This document shows positions 33,200 through 44,895 of a stretch of DNA of 64,000 nucleotides, piece after piece. The notes beneath the pieces were generated by a model that ran no database searches, was not told the DNA's origin, and saw nothing but the letters and a program-made list of their open reading frames with translations. The DNA comes from Ignelater luminosus (Eukaryota > Arthropoda > Insecta > Coleoptera > Elateridae), in assembly GCA_011009095.1 (NCBI GenBank), contig VTPC01000813.1, positions 140,817 through 204,816 of the forward strand. Direction: 5' to 3'. The position numbers and the translations under genes are program-made. Position 1 is the stretch's first letter, and every line of letters starts with the position of its first letter.

Positions 33200-34680
33200 A
33201 ATGGTAGAAACCCGCTCCGGGACGTTTCCAACCCGCATACGATGCGTACTACAAGTGCTATTTGAGGTCATCCCTCTCGACTCGACGACCTAGTGGCCGC
33301 CTTGTTCCGGCACCTCGCGCAGCTACACCTACCGGAGTACCACAGGTTCGAACACAAACACCCGTGCAAGTTTCTTCATACCTGCCTCCATGCTTTCCGA
33401 GACCAACCCGACGAGCAGAAACAGTACTGCATCGCCGCCCAGTTCAAGGCAGATACCGAGAAGTGGTAGCAACAACAAATGTCTCTGACCACCTCTCTAG
33501 CGGAACTATGTTAGCGAGGCTAAGAAGTAAGCGGCGGCAGAAGGAGAATGCAACAATTGCTAGACAACTACGTTATGTCCACGCTAAAAAAGTGAGACCT
33601 AGTCACGCTATGCAAGACGCTGATGAAGGACGACATCGCGGCGTACTGCGCGTTCGCTGCTCCTAAGACCGTCGCGGAGCACATCGCTGGTGCCGGCGAG
33701 GTAGAAGCGAAGATCGCAAAGACAAACAGATCCTCGGAACCAGCCCACAGCTTACTTCCTCATTGTCATCACTGTCCCAGACGACAGTTCCATTGGGACT
33801 TCCCGAACTCCGTGCAGCGGCCCGAGAATCACTAGACAAACACTACCAACGCACCACTAACCATACTGCCGCCGTCCCAGACCCACCGTCCCCAAGAAAC
33901 GGCGTCCGATCATTAATCCCTTCTGGGAGAAGGAACACACATCAGACTCCCAATGGTGCTCACCTCGACCTTCTGATTTGAGAGATGGCCCGAGCAGATC
34001 TTCGTAGCATATTACGTGAGGATGCAGCCGTTGACGACAGATATATGGCACCCCCTGCCTCTGTCGCAGCCGCCTCTCACGATACCACGTTTGATGAGCG
34101 CACGGTTTCATGTGCCCTCATCGAACCAACAGACCACGCTGGCATCCTTGTCACTGCTGAAGTTCGTAACAGCCAGGACGACGAGCCGTCAGTAACTGCC
34201 TTGTCGCAGACGCTACGGATGAGTCCATTACCACACCGGTCCTTATCCCGCCATCCACAGACGACATAAAAACTACAAAAACCAGGAGCTTGCCGACGCT
34301 AAGCTCATGGCCGTAGCAGCCCTCGACGTCGCAGCCGCCTCCGCAAAAGCAATTACTGATGAGCCCGTGATTACCACCCAGGTGCTCATCCAGTCGTTAA
34401 CCGATGAGATAAAAGTCGCTCCAAGCCAAGCCTGGAGCCTGCCGACATCGAGCTCTTGGCCACAGCAGCCGAGGATGAGTCCACGACCACGCTGGCCTTC
34501 ATCGCACCGTCACTTAACGAAACAGGAGCCGCTCTTCACTTCAAGGTTGACAGACCCGAAGACATCACTGACATTTTTTGTATTGTGCGAGATCCATTTC
34601 GGATAACGCTTGACGTCGCAGAGAACGTCCCATCAATCGATATCTCGTTTATATTATATTTTCTACTATGGTCATAATAT
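33200..34680 (+). pseudogene. Gag-like region of the LTR element
   Basis: In one frame the segment around 33270-33470 reads like a capsid N-terminal part (P-S-R-L-D-D-L-V-A-A-L-F and P-E-Y-H-R-F-E-H). It continues in another frame at 33600-33730 as L-M-K-D-D-I-A-A-Y-C-A-F, then A-E-H-I-A-G-A-G-E-V. Downstream, 33985-34269 and 34307-34677 hold two related Ala- and Thr-rich segments. Both contain an A-D-x-x-L-x-A-x-A-A core followed by a T-D-E or E-D-E-S block, so the region contains an internal repeat. No zinc knuckle was recognised. Frames are broken several times. The gag assignment rests on position and composition and is tentative. Confidence 0.45.
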
Positions 34681-35909
34681 AAAATCTTTCATCTAAATAA
34701 ATAAATTAAACTCGCTCGATCAAAATGATTTTATCTCCTGACCTCCAGTAACTGCAGGTCAATAATGGACCTCCCAACCACTTTCCCCTCTGATATTTAC
34801 ACCTACTTATTAATAAGGAGGAAGACACATCGAGCCATAGAAATTATCTCTACCGTACTACTTCCTTCGTTTTTTCTAATCTATTCTCCCAAATAACACC
34901 ATCTCTTTGATCACGTCTTTACACCCAGTTTCTTTAACTAATTATGAATCGTCCTTCCAGACATATTCTTCCCGTTTTCGCCAGCTGACCCGAGCGGCCT
35001 GGGATATCGTCAGGATACCGTGCCTAACGTCTAGTCGCCGATCGACCAGAGTATCTACGTAGGGAGGGCCCCTGTAATTGCGCCGGGAGAAGCAGTTAGC
35101 ATTTTGCCAAAGGCTTCGCATCCATAGAAGCCCCATGGCAGCCCTCTTACTCGCGTAAGGTAGCTAAACGGAAATCCTACAGCAAGTATGATGTTTCATA
35201 ATCATTTGCAAAGATCACTGACAACAATCCGCCGCCGCCGCTGCAACAACTGCAGGAAAACCACAACGCCACTCCGCCAACCGACCTTCCTGCTGTCAAG
35301 AAAAGATGGCTCTGGGGGACTTGGAAATTCGCCGCCTTCGAAGCTCCTACAAATGCCATAACTAACACACCGCAGCTGCATCACCCAGATCGTCCATCAC
35401 TATTTGCTTTACAAACGGATGCAAGAAGGAGGGGTGGAATCAAGAAAATGAGGCCTGGCGAGGCCTCACCTGCGAGGATACCTGAAACGAGCAGCAGTCA
35501 GAAGTATCTTTTAACTGGCAACGCCGTCCACCTCCACGGACAAGACTGATAATGTCCTGGACCACCACGACGCCTGCAGCCACCAGGACTCGCCACGTCA
35601 TCGCGACGCTAAGAGACAACATTAGTGAATAAGTGAAAGGTAGTAAAACCAATTTAGTGGTAAGTGGAATGTTATATCAAAACGAAACGAAGTGAGTGAG
35701 CGTAATGCTCCAATGCAAATTTCAACGACCCAATAACACAGACGATTTTAGCTTATAGGTTAGTTAGCTTTTTGTAAATATGTTTTAATGTAACGTTTTC
35801 GATGTATTTGAACCTTTTGCAATTTGAAAGAAAAAAAAAACGAAACGACTAGCAAATAAAAACATCGAGCAACAGAAGGTTATGGCTCGGTCGAAAGATC
35901 GGAGGCAAA
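34681..35909. other. Internal and 3' region of the LTR element
   Basis: About 34930-35640 is GC-richer with frames in several phases, none with a recognisable domain; one is rich in Pro, Asn and Arg. About 35640-35900 is AT-rich 3' sequence. Its end, ACATCGAGCAAC..GGTTATGGCTCG, matches the region before the LTR at 59959 (ACATCGAGGC..GGTTATAGCTCG). That match ties the two elements together. Confidence 0.45.
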
Positions 35910-36190
35910 TGTTACCAAAGCAATAAGCACAAGACTCTCACTTCCCCACCATCATCTATTGGCCTTCAGCTGGACCAATCTCAACCTCAGATGCTGCGAG
36001 GTTAAACATATAATCTCTCTCTTGCAACTCAACAATCTAAAAGATAACATCCCTTTATCTCTCCAACACTTCTACAATCCTCCGGTCTACAGCAGCTATG
36101 CCTAAACATTTCTTTATTACACGCAAGCCACATATGTTATTTAACAAAACCTTATCTCTAACGTCACAATAGCGCCATCGCATGGTAACA
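35910..36190 (+). repeat. Right LTR of the LTR element
   Basis: Begins TGTTACC and ends GGTAACA, short inverted termini of LTR type. It is preceded by a purine-rich tract at 35896-35909. It matches the left LTR at 32785-33075 and, more distantly, 59959-60310. Directly to its right begins the Jockey-type RT relic. Confidence 0.7.
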
Positions 36191-36590
36191 CTCAGATTTC
36201 TTTGAGTTCTGAATACGCATGTTCTTGTTTGACTCTGAACAGTCTGTCAGAAATCAAAGACTGTATGAGTGCTACAAATTGTTTAGATAACATTTTATTT
36301 AGCTTATAAATGAGGCTTTCGTGTCACACGTTATCAAATGCTTGGATAATGTTCAGAAATATTTCAGAGCAGATTTTCTCTCTCAGCACTTTATCAGTTA
36401 TGTTGGTAATTCTATGTAACTGCTCTTTGGCTCAATGTATACATCTAAACTCAAATTGATGATTTGGTATTTATTAATTGCTTATTCTCTGTGATGGTTT
36501 TGAGCCTTTTGATAGCAGTTTCTCAAATAATCTTGAAACAATATTCAAAATATCGTTTTTAATACGTTTTTGGTTTTTATAAATAAGTCG
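36185..36590 (-). pseudogene. Jockey-type non-LTR reverse transcriptase fragment
   Basis: On the minus strand the frame contains I-P-N-H-Q-F-E-F-R, then H-R-I-T-N-I-T-D-K, I-I-Q-A-F-D-N-V, Y-K-L-N-K-M-L and L-I-S-D-R-L-F-R-V-K. This is the fingers/palm segment of Jockey-clade reverse transcriptase, in which A-F-D-x-V carries the first catalytic Asp. The F-A-D-D region and everything downstream are absent. The fragment ends where the LTR at 36190 begins. A few stops show it is dead. Confidence 0.8.
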
Positions 36591-36769
36591 TTTTGTTAAA
36601 CAGTGAAATGACGTTATCATTTCAGTTAATTTCGTTCGGGGTTTTTAACTATTAGGTTTTTAAAATCATCATAGATTTCTTTGAATTGAATATCGAATAC
36701 AGTAACTAAGTTGCTTGCAACGCGTTTCTATGGATGCCAATTTGTGGCGACCCCACTAAGTGTTAACAT

Positions 36770-38400
36770 CAGTACAAAGAGCATCTTTTGAGTCTGGTTG
36801 GAAACAACTGTTAGTCTACTTCAGCAGTAAAACTACGGATTTAAAAAGTAGCTATCATAGTTTTGAGTTAGAAATTCGAATGTTTCAAGATGTGTCTTTT
36901 GGAATGACACTTCTCAAGCAGACTTGAAAATCTATACTATGAGAATCGAACTTCAAAACGCAAATTTTAAAACGATATGCGAGACGTTAAAGAAGAAACC
37001 TTCTAATGATCAATAGATTCTGATGCATGAAGATTACAAAATTGAGAAAAAAGCCAGTCATGATGAGATGGACCATTATAGAGTGGATAAGACTGTAAAC
37101 TCACTTACAGCGTTACTTTTGGTCCCCAAAAATAAAATTCTGTAAAGAACTATATTGTGTCATGTGTTCGATATGTTTATCATAAAGTGGAAAAAGGCAA
37201 ATCTGAAGAAGAAACAAAACAGGTTATAAAAGTGCTAAAAAATGTCTTTAGTTATATTGGCACGCCCATACGATTGATACGATTGAAGCACGGAATATAC
37301 GCCCGGGAAAGTTGGAAACTTCTGCAAGAACAATCAGATTCATATCAAGAACAGAACTGGGTAAGTACTTAAGTACAAGTACTAAGTACTTTAAAAAAGA
37401 AAAGTATTTAAATATAAAAGTACTTAAATACAGATAAAATGTACTTATTTCCTAACTTATAAGTACTTTTCCAAGTACTTTTTTAAATTTATTTTCTCTT
37501 TGTTACGTAAACAGAATAAAAATTAGAATAAAAAACATATGATGAATATCTTTATCCTAGTCACAATATAAATTTTTAGTTAGTTTATATTAACTTTGGT
37601 TTTATCTTCATAATGAAAAATAAAATATGAAAAACTTTTCACAGTGTAAAATTCATTTTAAAAAACAAAAGAAACGGAACTAGGCTCATCAGCATATACT
37701 TACATAAGGAATTTTCCTAAACCTAAGGATAAAACATCGACCATCTCTAGTAGTAGCACTATCAGATTGCAGTCTTCACAAACACCAAAAGCTGTATCAA
37801 ACACAGAATAGAAGAATAGAATAAATGCGACTTGTGATATATCTGAGAAGAGTGTAATAGAAAAATTTACATTTTATGCAAAAGGTAGTACTTATATAGA
37901 TTGAGAAAGTACTTATATTTGGAAAAGTACTTATATTTGGAAAAGTGCTTGTACTTGTACTTGAATATACTGCATCAGATGTATTTAAGTACCAAGTACA
38001 AGTACTAATCAAACTTTGGATTTATAAGTACAAGTACAAAGTACATTACCGATAGAATGTACTTAAGTACAAGTACAAGTACAAAAAAAAGATTTATTTA
38101 TGGTTTTTCAAGTACATTTGTGATGTACTTACCCAGCTCTGATCAAAAATGCAACACAATGCCTAGAGCAAATGGGCAAGTAGAACAGCAAGACTAAACA
38201 CTTTTGACAGACAATGTATAATGGAGAGACCGGTAAAGGTTGGGATCAGTATTTGAAAAACGTACAGATTGCCTTGAATATTTTGCAAAAATACAACTAC
38301 AAAAAAACACCACATGAATTGCCGTTTGGTTCTCATTCGAGAATCAGTTGGCTATAAATCAAGAGTAAGAGCCGAATAAATATCTTAATGAAAAAAAAAG
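36770..38400 (+). pseudogene. Ty3/gypsy pol relic: RNase H and integrase, split by a hAT element
   Basis: 36785-36880 encodes the end of RNase H (V-Y-F-S-S-K-T-T-D-L, then Y-H-S-F-E-L-E-I). About 36930-37140 holds the linker and the H-D-E-M-D-H-Y zinc-binding start of the integrase. About 37190-37351 covers part of the core up to F-S-Y-I-G-T-P. The segment after the inserted hAT element (38142-38400) carries P-R-A-N-G-Q-V-E-Q and the following helix. The N-G-Q-V-E motif holds the Glu of the D,D-35-E site. Stops and frameshifts are frequent, part of the core is missing, and no LTR could be assigned. Confidence 0.8.
37352..38141. mobile_element. 790-bp non-autonomous hAT element
   Basis: Terminal inverted repeats CAGARCTGGGTAAGTAC (17 bases, one difference) start at 37352 and end at 38141. 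Flanking 8-base direct repeats are ATCAAGAA (37344-37351) and ATCAAAAA (38142-38149), one mismatch. An 8-bp duplication and CAG-type termini are hAT hallmarks. The body has no transposase. Both subterminal regions are packed with AAGTACTTAAGTACAAGTAC-like words in either orientation, likely binding sites for the transposase that moves it. Confidence 0.85.
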
Positions 38401-38996
38401 TGCAGCATTAAATAACATTGAAATCCAACAGAAAAGAAATTAAATTAGATTAGTGAAGATAGAAACAGCAGCGACGAGTCAGTCGAGGAAATTGATACCC
38501 AAATATAATTACAGAATGACAGATACTTTCTGATGGACATTTCAAGAGCCGAAGAAATCCAAAGACCCTTTATGATACCAACGATGGTAGCGAGAACGAA
38601 AGAACGAATGTCAGCAGACCAAATAAAAGTTTAAAAGTTTAAGCTTGCCCAATTTTTTTTATAGTGCGTTTATCCTATGTTATAAATGCTTTAAGCGTTT
38701 TGCGTGTTTTTGTTATACTGATCAAGGCGTTAAGTCGAGTCTTTCCCTGATACAATTATGTTTTGTAATTTCTCCTGTTTCTACATTGCGTGTGGTAATT
38801 GGTCCGGCTATTCCTATTTTTTTTAAATATTACCATGTTATGTACTTGTTCATCTGTCCCTGATTTTAGTAAAATCTGCTTATGCAGCTTTTGGCAGCTA
38901 TCCTTCCCAATGATTTATTACACATAACAACTGATAAGTAAAGACCGGATTTATATGCACTAAAAATCGTCGAATATGCATCTTTCTACGTTTTCG
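38401..38996. other. Spacer between the gypsy relic and the foldback-like element
   Basis: The first part (to about 38640) may still be retroelement sequence, with frames rich in Glu and Lys. No domain was recognised. GGATTTATATGC at 38948-38959 has an inverted counterpart GCATATAAATCC at 41789-41800. Confidence 0.35.
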
Positions 38997-41277
38997 GCAG
39001 CAAAATCCGGCCATCTTTTTCACGAACAGGTCTACGAAAGCCCTGAAGAGCCAATGAAAATCTTTTTTAACTGCAAATTTCCAAAAGACAAATGAAGATT
39101 TCTAAATGGCAACTGCAATTTTCTAAATAATAACTAGAAATTTCCATTTGTCGCGTGGAAATCTCAGTTGTTTTATGGAATTTTCCAGTTACCATTTTGA
39201 AATCTTCTACTAGAAAATATTGGAAATTTCCAATTGTCATCCACGAAAGCCCCAAAGGGTCAATGTAAAATTTTTTTAACTGAGAATTTCCAACTGATAA
39301 CTGGACATTTCCAGATGACAATTGAAAAGCTTCAAATGGTAACTTAGAATTTCCAGAAATAACAACTGGAAATTTAAATATTTTCTAATATGAATTCCCC
39401 TAATGATAACGAGAGCTTTTTCCCAAAACAACTAGAAGTTTTCAAATAACTGGAAATTATCTATGAGAGCCCCGAAGGGTCAATTTAAATTTTCTTCTAA
39501 CTGAAGATTTCCAGATAACAACTGGAACTTTCCTACGACGAGTTAAAATTTCCAAATATATTTCGAAAATTTGCAGTTGCAGTTAGGAAATTTCCAGTTA
39601 AAAGAAATTTTATATTGACCCTTTGGGGCTTTCTTACAAAAAAAATTTAGATTTCGCAGATAGGTAGAAATGGCAATTGAAAATTTTTAATATTCTCTAG
39701 TAATAAGTTTCCAAATGATAACTTAAAGTTTCCAGAAAACAACTAGAAGTTTCCAGATAACTCGAAATTATCTATGAGAGCCCCTAAGGGTCAATGTAAT
39801 TTTTTTCTATCTGAAGATTTTCAGATAGCAACTGAATATTTCCAACATTTCCCGATGAAACTGGAAATCTCCAGACAGTAAATGGAAATAACAACTGGAA
39901 ACTTCCAATATTTTCTAATACGAAGTGTTTCCAAATGGTAACGGGAAATCTCCAGATAGAATTTAGAAGTTGTCAGATAACAACAAGAAATTTCCAGATA
40001 ACAACAGAAATTTTAATACGAGGAGTTGAGATTTCCAGTTATTATTCGAAAATTAGCAGTTGCAGAGTTAGGAGATTTCCAGTTAAAAAAGAAGTTTTAC
40101 ATTGGCACTTCGGGACTTTCTTAAAAAGAAATTTTAGATTTCGTAGATGGGTGGAAATGACAATTGGAAATTTTTAATATTCTCTGGTAATAAGTTTCCA
40201 AATGATAACTTAAAGTTTCGGGAAAACAACTAGAAGTTTTCAAATAACTGGAAATTACTTACGAATCCCCGAAGGGCCAATGTAAAGTTTCCTGTAACTG
40301 GGGATTTCCAGATAAAACTGAAAATCTCCAGACAATAGGTAGAAATAACAGCGGGGAATTTTCAATATTTTCTAATAGAAAGTTTCCAAAATGGTAACAA
40401 TAATTCCAGATAACAGCCTGAAGCTGTCAGAGCAGATCAAGGTTTTTTTAAATAACCATTGGAATCTTCGTATGACAACTAGAGATTCCTAGTTATCATT
40501 TGAAAATTTGCAGTTGCCATTTAAAAAGTTCCACAAAAACTATGTAGAGGCCAATAAAAAATGTTTTTTAACTGAAAATCTTCAGATGGCAACTGAATAG
40601 TTCCAAATGAAAACCGAAAGCTCCTACATTTTCTTTTCCTTGAAATATCAAAATGGCTATTGCAATTATCTAGTTGTCATCTAGAAATTTCCAGTTAAAA
40701 AGAATTTTTTATTGACCTATTAGGGCTTTCGTAATTTCGTAAATCCAGCTGTCATCTGGAAATTACTTACCATCTGAAAACTCCCAGTTCTTATCTGGAA
40801 ATTCTTAGGTGATATCTAAATACTTCTAATTGTTATTTAGAAATTCCCAGTTTCAAGCCAGGAAAAAGGAATATTTTCAGTTCTCATTTACAAATTTCGA
40901 GTTGTTATCTAGAGATTTTCATTTGTCATCTAGAGATTTCCAGTTAAACAAAAATCCACATTAGCCCTTCGAGGTTTTCGTGGGTAATGACCAGTTAAAA
41001 AAATTTTACATTGCCCCTTCATGGTTTTCATAGGTAGATGGAAATGACAATTTCCAATATTTGCTAGAAGGAGGTTTCCAAATGATAACTGAAAGCTGCC
41101 AGAAAACAACTAGAAGTTTCCAGATAAGAACTGAAAATCACCCACGAAAACCCCGAAGAGCCAATCTAAATTCTTCTTTAACTGGGAATGTCCAGATGAT
41201 AGTTGGAAATCTTAAAGTGACTACTGGAAATATTTTACATTGGCTCTTCAGGGCTTTCGTACAAGTTTTTTTGCTGC
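38997..41277. mobile_element. 2.28-kb foldback-like mosaic of GGAAATTTCC repeats
   Basis: Seen: the outer ends share GCAGCAAAA and, slightly inside, an exact 23-base inverted block ACGAAAGCCCTGAAGAGCCA..ATG (39034-39056 and 41238-41260). Between them are scores of copies of a 20-25 base word near AACTGGAAATTTCCAGTT, itself a near-palindrome. Longer spacer words of the type CGAAAGCCCCGAAGGGTCAA are interspersed, in both orientations. Forward spacers lie near 39036, 39243, 39465, 39776, 40262, 40540 and 41141; reversed ones near 39602, 40093, 40697, 40950, 41000 and 41238. No coding sequence. Inferred: a foldback-type transposon or a palindromic satellite. Small frames at 39067-39321, 39935-40177 and 41061-41309 are repeat products. 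Confidence 0.65.
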
Positions 41278-44200
41278 ATGTGAGTGCATATCCACAGTAC
41301 AGTCAATGACTCACTGCAAAAACTTGATATTTCAGATACCTCTTCCCAATTGTTAGCACAGAAGATGCATGTACTTCTCGATATACCCAATGGTCCACAT
41401 AAGAGCCACGCAGTTCGTGGTATCCCAAACTTTAAGTCCGAGGCGGACTTTCATGTGCCTGTGATAACGTTGTTATGCTATTGAGTTGAAGGGTCCCTTA
41501 AGAAAATCTTGCAGCCCCCCCCCCCAGGGCACTTAGCTAGAATTTAAAATAAAAATAAAGTGCAACCCAAATCAACATATTTAGTCGTGCAGAATTTTCC
41601 GATATCTACATACTACACACATAAAGAAAAAAAAATAGGAAAAATTCCATAAATTCCCTAAAATATGTATCTACTAGACAAATATGCATTTATATGCACA
41701 ATATAACTTTGCCTATTTGCTTAGCTTCATGTGTGCCGCAAAGATATTAAAAGGGTAACATATTCTACAGCACCAAAATCTGCAAACGCATATAAATCCA
41801 ATCTACTGATAAGTGTCTTCGATGTGACAAGAGTCTACAATTTCGTTTCTACGGTCACCAATGTTTTAGGAATTAGAAAAAAGCAAAAGTGAACAATTTA
41901 ATTAAATGCAAACTCAATAAATTTTCAGCAAAACAGTAACTTGAACACTGATCAAAGCGAATCCAGCCAATTCAAACATTTTTCCGGCCCGTAAAAATGA
42001 TAAATTAATTGTAAAGTATAGAAATCAAACATGAGAAAGTCTAATAATAAGGAAATGAACAAAGTAAAGAAAAACAAGTAACTTTGCTACTTCAAATGTT
42101 ACAGATATTAAAGAAGTTTCTTTTCAAATTACAGTCGAGACGAATCAGGAATATCTCAGGCGAGGATGAAGTAAATGAAAATGCTACAACGGCTTTGGAA
42201 CAAAATCGTTAAGACTAATGCAACTTCAAAAGGTTAAACTAACGGCATGTCTAGTTGTAGCAGAATTTTAAATAATATCCTTTCAGCTCTTCATACAACC
42301 CGTATCATATCCCCACAAGTGCGTCTTTCAACCTCTGGTCTTGTCTTTCTTTCCTGCTCTCTGCTGAAAGGCAATTGAAATTAAATCCTGAAAAGGTACG
42401 CCCACCTCCAGTAATGAATATGTATGTGTAGATATAAAATTATATTTTAATGTGCAAACTTTAACGTGAAGCCTCAAATTTCTAATTAAAATGCTTCCTT
42501 TGAAACAAGAGAACGAGTGTATATTTAATAAATACTAAAAGAAAATAAATTGACGGGTTTCCTTGGATTCATCGTAAAAGAGTTGTTTTCTCTTTTATAA
42601 GGGTTAATTTGCTCTCAGAAAGTATACTTGAGTAAATAATCCCTTGTACTAACAAAAGAGAGTAATAATAATAATAATAAAGATAATAATAATAATAATA
42701 ATGTAAATTTGAACACACGAACAAGTAATTATTACCACATTTCAAAGTTTGAATTTAATTGAATGTCGCTTGTATACAACTCTTAGTACGAGTTAATTAA
42801 CCATTTCTAAACGAGGATAAAAGACAAATATCGTCGAAGCGGCTTCTAATTTCCACGATGTTGTATGTAGTAGACCACAATGAAACGGGTTATCAAATGC
42901 TCTCTGCATGATTTATAGAAACTTAAGATTGTTTATTCTAATTAGTGGTACTAATTAAACGAGTCAAGGCTTAAAGTTAATTGGTATTACATAAGATATC
43001 AGTTAGGTAAGTGCACTAGAAGGTAATTTCAGCTCGACTAAATTTTTAAATCCGTCGGAATCCTTTCATAAGGGGTTTTAATCGATCGACTAAACTAAAT
43101 GTAATTTTAGACGATAACATCAAAGTTACTATCGTGAAAAATTAAAATCACTTTAAAAGATTTTATCCATGAAAAAAACGCTTTGAAAAGCTTTTCTCCC
43201 GTTAAACGATAGTATCAGATATTGTTTGCTTAACGTGATGTTTTTGACTGTAGCATGTTTTCCCCGGATTAAATTTGATTTTGTACTTGCTATGAAACGA
43301 ATTTGTTATTAAACATTTAAAAAGATCCCTTCCTTTTAAACCATATAACGTCTTCGACTATACATATTAGATTTAAGTTATAAAGGGACGAAATCGCTGT
43401 AGTATGTGATTTGACTTTATACAACGCTTATGTTAGCAAACGTTTGCTAATCGAACAGCTAGTAGTTTTTCTGATATATTAGAGTATAGTATGCTCTCGT
43501 CTGGACAAAAATGGCTACCGTTACGAATATACGGCGAGAAGGCCATGAGACTCCATCGTTCTTTTAGAGTAATATGATGAGGCTAGATTATTTTTGAAAA
43601 GCGGGCAAGGCACCTCACAGATGTCAGTACTTGCGCAAATCTCATCACAAGTACTAAAAAAGTGAGTGTAAGGCTTAGCCTTTTTGAAATATTTATTTCA
43701 TTTAAATGTGACTCACAACTGCTCTCAAGGAATCTTAAATGACGATAATGTAATTGTATGTGGATATATTCGACAGTAACACAATTTAAAACAACTTTCT
43801 TTTAAACAACAGAGAAATCTACAAATCGGGGTCTAGGAGTATTATACAGACAATAGTTGCGTCCACAAACAGTAACCATGATTACGCGCTACTGTCAATG
43901 CTTTTAAGAGCCAAGAGATATAACACCCTAAATACTGATGTCACTTTGACCCGACCGTATGGAAAAACGGTTGGGGATAAAATTATATGTTTGCTATCGT
44001 CCTATTGGATTTTAATGCTGTTTGTTCTAGTGTAACCCTCCTATTGTAACATCAAACTACTTTCGCAATAAACTTAAAAAACTGATGTCATATTTTCGTT
44101 CTTGTTGTCACTGTTAACTTCTCTGGTTTATGTATGAATGGGCTAAAAGTAGTATAAGCTATTCTTTCTGGACATGTGGTATGCTACCTTTTCTAGCAAC

Positions 44201-44895
44201 CCGATTTACTTTCGTCAAGATAGAGTAATTTTTTTAAACAAAAAAACGAAACGTCTTGGCTTCAAAGACCAATAGCTTTGTGGGGAAAAGTCAGACTACC
44301 TTCAAAGGTACCATACCCCATGTAAGAATTTTCTAGGGACCCAATGGCATCATTCGGTTGCTGATACTACTTAAAGTGGTACGGAAGCTATGCATGTACA
44401 AAATGGGCAGTTAGGGCTAGTGAGAGTCGTTACTATGCAGGAACCACAGTGCAAAAACATGACATGTCTTAGCGATAACCAAAACATAAATCACAAACTT
44501 CTGACATACCCAAGCAAAAAATGTCTACATCACTCAATAACTTATCATTGTTTGGAGCGCATCGGCATCACAATTTCTTTTTATTTGCTGATTGAATATT
44601 GCAATTCAAAAAAGTGGCGAAGAACTAAGAAAATGACATCAAGGGCAAGAGCAGCAAGAACGGCGAAAAAGGATGAAACTCCAACTACTGCAAGACCTGC
44701 ACAACGAATCATTATGTCCATGTTTGCTCTTCAAGCAATGATTCTCACTTCTGCCCAGATCTCCTTCCGAGCGGCGAAGGGTGAAGAGGGACAGGTACGT
44801 CGCTGGAGGTTAATCTCTGTTGTATTGCATTTTGATTCTTCAAATTTCGACTTTACAAAATGAGCAAAATGCGCAACCCCACTGTAGAAATTTTG
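41278..44895. other. Gene-poor stretch
   Basis: Mostly AT-rich. It contains a run of C (41514-41525) and an (AAT)n microsatellite at 42662-42702. A 157-codon plus-strand frame at 44390-44863 has a basic middle (S-R-A-R-A-A-R-T-A-K-K) but no recognisable domain. Since it runs up to the mariner relic, it could be upstream transposon sequence. No other feature was recognised. Confidence 0.4.
42662..42702 (+). repeat. (AAT)n microsatellite
   Basis: Thirteen or so trinucleotide units of AAT/ATA phase, interrupted once by AAG. Confidence 0.9.

Larger units (their letters stand above)
32785..36190 (+). mobile_element. LTR retrotransposon lacking a recognisable pol
   Basis: Two direct repeats about 3.1 kb apart share long stretches: CCATCATCTATTG..TTCAGCTGGACC, CTCTCTTGCAACTCAACAATC, CTCCAACACTTCTACAATCC, ACACGCAAGCCAC and CACAATAGCGCCATCG. 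The right copy (35910-36190) begins TGTTACC and ends GGTAACA, the short inverted termini expected of LTRs, and is preceded by a purine-rich GATCGGAGGCAAA. The left copy (from 32785) begins TGTTAC but has lost part of the early LTR and its exact right end is unclear. Between them lie gag-like frames and proline-rich frames but no reverse transcriptase, RNase H or integrase motif. It appears to be a deletion or non-autonomous member of a Ty3/gypsy lineage related to the relic at 57.4-60.3 kb. Confidence 0.65.

Noticed and set aside
36185..36590. Insertion of the LTR element into the Jockey-type relic
   Set aside because: The relic abuts the right LTR, but its continuation was not found left of the left LTR, so a simple insertion with target duplication is not supported.
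38997..41277. Group of regulatory hairpins or an RNA gene cluster
   Set aside because: The palindromic words vary too much, switch orientation repeatedly, and are bounded by inverted ends, which fits a foldback-like repeat better.
41380..41450. Possible tRNA-like fold
   Set aside because: Stem-like words are present but the conserved TTC-arm and D-arm positions do not fall in place.
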